Shown: one piece after another, positions 6,052 through 8,788 of the stretch
Numbering within the stretch: the stretch's first letter is position 1
Layout: each line of letters starts with the position of its first letter
Origin: an uncultured bacterium
GTDB taxonomy: Bacteria > Pseudomonadota > Alphaproteobacteria > SP197
Length of the DNA stretch: 8,788 nucleotides
NCBI GenBank assembly: GCA_938014945.1
Contig: CALLQH010000377.1
Location: forward strand, 1-8,788
Direction of reading: 5' to 3'
Translations under genes and position numbers: made by a program
Notes under the pieces: model-generated
Database searches by the model: none
What the model was told of the DNA's origin: nothing
Seen by the model: only the letters and a program-made list of their open reading frames with translations

Positions 6052-7367
6052 TGGAGCTTCAGGCGCGGGCGCACGATACGGTTGACGTGGCCGACGACGA
6101 TCAGCGCCAGGCCCTTGATCCAGCCATGGATGCCGATGAGGTGCATCCGGTAGAGCGACATGTAGGCGATGCGGGCCAGCCGCCCCTCGATCGCCATGCG
6201 CCCGCCGATCAGATTGCCCATCAGGCTGCCGACCGTTGAGAAGCGGCTGAGCGAAACCAGAGAACCACGGTCGCGATAGACGAAGCCCCTGAGCGGCCTG
6301 TCGGCCATCTGGGCGATCAGGTTGTGGAGCACGGTGTCGGCCATCTGGTGCGCGGCCTGGGCGCGCGGCGGCACGGGGCGCTCCTCCCCTTCCGGAACGA
6401 AGCAGCAGCAGTCGCCGATGGCGTAGATGCGCGGATCGTTGGTGGTCTGCAGGGTGGGGCCGACGACCAGGCGCCCGACGCGGTCCCGCTCCAGTCCCTC
6501 GAGGCCCGCAAGGCAGTCGGGCGCACGCACGCCGGCGGCCCAGACGCCGAGATCGGTGGGAAACTCCCGCCCGTCGCTGGTGCGCACCAGGTTCTTCTCG
6601 AAGGCCGAGACCTGGGTGGCGGTCAGCACCTCGACGCCCAGCGCCTCCAGCTCCTCGCGCGCGGCGTCCGACAGCTCCTCGGGCAGGGCGGGCAGGATGC
6701 GCGGGCCGGCCTCGATCAGCGTGATCGACATGCTGGCCTCGTCGAAGGTCTCCAGGCCGTAGTCGCGCAGGGCCGCGGCGGCATTGCACAGCTCGGCGGC
6801 CAGTTCGACGCCCGTCGCGCCGCCGCCGACGATGGTGATGCGCACCCGCCCGTCGTCGCGCTTGTCGGCGCCCTGATGGGAGGCACGCAGGCAGGCGTGC
6901 AGCAGCTTCATGCGAAAACGGTCGGCCTGGTCGCGGTCCTCCAGGAAGAGGGCATGTTCACGCACGCCGGGGATGCCGAAGTCGTTGGCGACGCTGCCCA
7001 CGGCCATGACCAGATAGTCGTAGCGGATGCGATGGCGCGCGATGATCTCCTGGCCCTCGTCATCGACCATGGGCGCGGTGACGACATGGCGGCTCTCCCG
7101 GTCGAGCCCCTCGAAGGCGCCCAGAAAGAAGCGATAGCCCCAGCGCTTGCCGTGACCGCCGTAGCCGACCTCGTCCATGTTGGCGTCCAGCGAGCCGGTC
7201 GCCACCTCATGCAGCAGCGGCTTCCAGACGTGGGTGCGGTTGCGCTCGATCAGGATGATGTCGTGGCGCGAACGCCCGAAACGCGCGCCCAGGCGGCGGA
7301 CCAGCTCCAGCCCGCCCGCACCGCCGCCGACCACGACAATCTGCGTCTTTTTCCCGCTCAGGGGCAT
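6048..7367 (-). CDS. ndh: type II NADH:quinone oxidoreductase (NDH-2)
   Basis: This 439-residue flavoprotein oxidises NADH and reduces membrane quinone without pumping protons. The FAD-binding motif VVVGGGAGG has its glycines at 14, 16 and 19; the NADH-binding motif ITIVGGGATGVELAAEL is at 178-193; the second FAD motif YAIGDC is at 315-320. The PPRAQAAHQMADTVLHN segment (333-349), the SLVSLSRFSTVGSLMGNL stretch (369-386) and the last seven residues, RPRLKLH, agree closely with E. coli Ndh as I remember it. The C-terminal part, about 395-439, is the amphipathic/hydrophobic membrane anchor. The start is ATG 7367, with GGAGG 5 bases upstream; a GTG at 7406 would add 13 residues but lacks a ribosome binding site. 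The motif is followed by two further cysteines (Cys321, Cys322). pagL lies 125 bp upstream on the same strand, but a hairpin between them suggests separate control. Confidence 0.93.
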   Translation of the reverse strand: MPLSGKKTQIVVVGGGAGGLELVRRLGARFGRSRHDIILIERNRTHVWKPLLHEVATGSLDANMDEVGYGGHGKRWGYRFFLGAFEGLDRESRHVVTAPMVDDEGQEIIARHRIRYDYLVMAVGSVANDFGIPGVREHALFLEDRDQADRFRMKLLHACLRASHQGADKRDDGRVRITIVGGGATGVELAAELCNAAAALRDYGLETFDEASMSITLIEAGPRILPALPEELSDAAREELEALGVEVLTATQVSAFEKNLVRTSDGREFPTDLGVWAAGVRAPDCLAGLEGLERDRVGRLVVGPTLQTTNDPRIYAIGDCCCFVPEGEERPVPPRAQAAHQMADTVLHNLIAQMADRPLRGFVYRDRGSLVSLSRFSTVGSLMGNLIGGRMAIEGRLARIAYMSLYRMHLIGIHGWIKGLALIVVGHVNRIVRPRLKLH

Positions 7368-7399
7368 CCACGCCTCCGTTCCGGCCACAAAGCCGTCAG

Positions 7400-7414
7400 G
7401 CGGCACCGTGCCGC
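7400..7414. promoter_or_regulatory. palindrome upstream of ndh, possible operator
   Basis: GCGGCAC (7400-7406) and GTGCCGC (7408-7414) are perfect 7-bp arms around one central C, 33 bases before the ndh start codon. One central base is too few for a hairpin loop without unpairing the inner arms, so a dimeric DNA-binding protein is the more natural reading. The 12-mer GCGGCACCGTGC also occurs at 5582-5593, just upstream of the thioesterase gene. In GC-rich DNA this could be chance. Confidence 0.3.
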
Positions 7415-7467
7415 ACGAACGGGATCAATAGGGGCAAGAACACGCCAACACCACAACCAACAACAGG

Positions 7468-7484
7468 GCGCCGCGATCCGGCGC
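7468..7484 (-). terminator. hairpin after pagL, possible weak terminator
   Basis: Read on the minus strand, GCGCCG (7484-7479), loop GATCG and CGGCGC (7473-7468) form a 6-bp all-GC stem starting 9 bases after the pagL stop. The following bases run CCTGTTGTTGGTTGTGG, rich in T and G but without a true T-run. It could end pagL transcripts, at least in part, before ndh. Confidence 0.35.
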
Positions 7485-7492
7485 GGCAGCAG

Positions 7493-7987
7493 TTAGAAGA
7501 GCTGGTCGAGCGGTACGGAGTAGTTGAGCGTCAGGTTCTCGGTGCCGGGATTGTTGTCGTAGATGCCGGCATTGGAGAGGTGGCTGAGTTCGATGCCCAG
7601 GCGCGAGCGGTCGTCGAAGCGCCAGGCAAGGGCGATGGCGGAGCGGAATTCCAGCACGCCGCCCAGATCCTTGCCGTTGCCGTCGCCATAGGCGCCGACC
7701 GAGAAGCTGGGGCGCAGCACGACGCGGCGCCCGAGGAACACATCGATGTAGAGACCGCCGTAGCCATAGACACTGCCCTCGGCCGTGACGAAGCCGCCGA
7801 CCATGGGGGCGATGTAGAACTTCTTGAAGTCGGAGCGGTATTCCACTCCCAGCATGGCGGTGGTTTCGGTGTCGTTGACATCGAAGGCGCCAGCCTGGAA
7901 GGACAGGAAATCCGGATCGTCTTCGGCAACCGCAGGAGCCGAGGCCAGAGCAACGGCAAATGCCGCCAGGCAGAGGATTTTCTTCAC
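7493..7987 (-). CDS. pagL: PagL-type lipid A 3-O-deacylase
   Basis: The 164-residue product has a signal peptide (MKK, hydrophobic core 5-17, cleavage after APAVA at 21/22) and a small beta-barrel-like body ending in Phe. The conserved stretch ELSHLSNAGIYDNNPGTEN carries the PagL catalytic set His136, Ser138 and Glu150. The spacings of 2 and 12 residues are the same as His126-Ser128-Glu140 of Pseudomonas aeruginosa PagL. PagL acts in the outer membrane, removing the 3-O-linked hydroxyacyl chain from lipid A and so altering endotoxin activity and envelope permeability. Length is close to the family norm. The start codon is GTG (7987), with AAGGGG 8 bases upstream. A sigma-70-like promoter (8017-8044) lies just upstream. 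An annotation as a generic acyloxyacyl hydrolase would be equivalent. Confidence 0.82.
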   Translation of the reverse strand: MKKILCLAAFAVALASAPAVAEDDPDFLSFQAGAFDVNDTETTAMLGVEYRSDFKKFYIAPMVGGFVTAEGSVYGYGGLYIDVFLGRRVVLRPSFSVGAYGDGNGKDLGGVLEFRSAIALAWRFDDRSRLGIELSHLSNAGIYDNNPGTENLTLNYSVPLDQLF

Positions 7988-8016
7988 GGTAGCGACCCCT
8001 TGTCAGCGTGGGAGAC

Positions 8017-8044
8017 ATCGTAGTCGGCAAGCCGCTGGCGTCAA
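8017..8044 (-). promoter_or_regulatory. sigma-70-like promoter for pagL
   Basis: On the minus strand, TTGACG (8044-8039) and TACGAT (8022-8017) match the -35 and -10 consensus at 5 and 4 of 6 positions, with a 16-base spacer. Transcription would start near 8010, giving a leader of about 23 bases that includes the ribosome binding site before the GTG start at 7987. Confidence 0.5.
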
Positions 8045-8106
8045 TCCGAACCGACCGGCCCATGCAGGCGATTTCCGCGCCCCGTGAACTGGCCTAACCT
8101 GCAGCC

Positions 8107-8788
8107 ATGCTTCTGCCCGCCCTGATTGTGACCGCCCTGCTTACCGCCATGCCGCTGAACACCTTCCTGGACACCGGGGAACTGGACGACGGCGGCAACG
8201 CCACCGTCACGGGCGTCATCGACGGCGACACGGTGATGCTCGACAGCGGCCGGGAAGTCCGCCTGGTCGGCATCATGGCGCCCAAGCTTTCCCTGGGGCG
8301 CGACTGGATCGCCGATCAGCCCCTATCGCAGGAGGCGAGCGCGGCGCTTTCCGCCCTGGTCCTGGGCAAGAGCGTCACCCTGGCCTACGGCGGCACACGG
8401 CGGGACCGCCATGGCAGGGTTCTCGCCCACCTCTTCCTCGAGGACGGCACCTGGGTGCAGGGCTGGATGCTGGAACAGGGCCTGGCCCGGGTCTACAGCT
8501 TTGCCGACAACCGCGCCGCGGTGCCCGCCATGCTGGCGCTGGAGGGCGCGGCGCGCGAGGCCGGGCGCGGCATCTGGTCAGAGCCCTTCTATGCCGTGCG
8601 CGACGCCGCGAACCCCGCCGGTGTGCCGCTCGACAGCTTCGAACTGGTCGAGGGCGTGGTTCTCGACGCCGCCGTGGTCAACCGGCGTGTCTTCCTCAAC
8701 TTCGGCCAGGACTGGGCGAGCGACGTCACCGCCACGATTTCGCCCGCAGATCGCGGCATATTCCGTGCAACGTCCCTGGACCCGCTGG
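8107..8788 (+). CDS. thermonuclease-like (SNase fold) protein, partial
   Basis: The frame is open from ATG 8107 to the right edge (227 residues seen, no stop). A hydrophobic N-terminus (LLPALIVTALLTAMPL, 2-17) suggests a signal peptide or anchor. Residues about 34-158 match the staphylococcal-nuclease fold: VIDGDTVML (37-45), VRLVGIMAPK (51-60), DRHGRVLAHLF (100-110) and VQGWMLEQGLARVYSF (117-132). By alignment to SNase, Asp21 (here Asp41), Arg35 (Arg52) and Arg87 (Arg104) are kept, but Asp40 is Met57 and the general base Glu43 is Lys60. Classical calcium-dependent cleavage is therefore doubtful; I recall an APK variant in other alphaproteobacterial homologues. A second region, FELVEGVVLDAAVVNRRVFLNFGQDW onward (from about 180), is a C-terminal extension, cut by the window. 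There is no Shine-Dalgarno, and an in-frame TAA at 8095-8097 rules out a longer start. TAACCT at 8095-8100 could be a -10 for a leaderless transcript. Confidence 0.82.
   Translation, partial: MLLPALIVTALLTAMPLNTFLDTGELDDGGNATVTGVIDGDTVMLDSGREVRLVGIMAPKLSLGRDWIADQPLSQEASAALSALVLGKSVTLAYGGTRRDRHGRVLAHLFLEDGTWVQGWMLEQGLARVYSFADNRAAVPAMLALEGAAREAGRGIWSEPFYAVRDAANPAGVPLDSFELVEGVVLDAAVVNRRVFLNFGQDWASDVTATISPADRGIFRATSLDPL

Noticed and set aside
7425..7440. FNR-like half site TTGAT upstream of ndh
   Set aside because: Only one half is present and the inverted ATCAA partner is missing at the right distance.

Overview
The window is GC-rich (about two thirds G+C in the genes). It looks like a chromosomal segment of an alphaproteobacterium. 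This rests on the codon composition, a dispersed-repeat-like palindrome of a type common in this class (2810-2832), paired GANTC (CcrM-type) sites, and the subfamily of the thermonuclease-like protein at the right end. I cannot name the genus. No tRNA, rRNA, CRISPR array, transposase or phage gene is visible.

Layout. Positions 1-330 are a distinct low-GC stretch (about 46% over the first 300 bases). It has no large recognisable gene, but holds a possible 28-residue membrane peptide with a good ribosome binding site (165-251) and a perfect 20-bp inverted repeat with a 2-base centre (265-306). A plus-strand operon follows: a GhrA-like D-2-hydroxyacid dehydrogenase (331-1323), a 4-hydroxyphenylacetate 3-hydroxylase (HpaB)-family flavoprotein (1337-2794) and a RidA-fold protein without the usual catalytic arginine (2857-3282). 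Converging on it is a minus-strand pair: a NylB/class-C-beta-lactamase-type serine hydrolase (4321-5451) and an outer-membrane 'MetA-pathway of phenol degradation'-like protein (3289-4233). Divergent from the hydrolase is a small hotdog-fold acyl-CoA thioesterase (5616-6041). It converges on a second minus-strand pair: a PagL-type lipid A 3-O-deacylase (7493-7987) upstream of a type II NADH dehydrogenase (6048-7367). Divergent from pagL, a thermonuclease-like two-domain protein (8107 onward) runs off the right edge.

How they fit together. The left half looks like a small catabolic island: an oxidoreductase, an aromatic-type hydroxylase homologue, a Rid protein, a putative outer-membrane channel, an amide/ester hydrolase and a thioesterase. 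The substrate cannot be read from sequence; the hydroxylase has lost motifs I associate with 4-hydroxyphenylacetate binding, and no flavin reductase partner is present. The right half is housekeeping and envelope: respiratory NADH oxidation, lipid A remodelling and a secreted or anchored nuclease-like protein.

The items most worth a second look are the 1-330 region (peptide plus palindrome), the unassigned three-gene operon with two divergent enzymes, and the thermonuclease homologue with replaced catalytic residues. I see no clear sign of a defence or mobile system.
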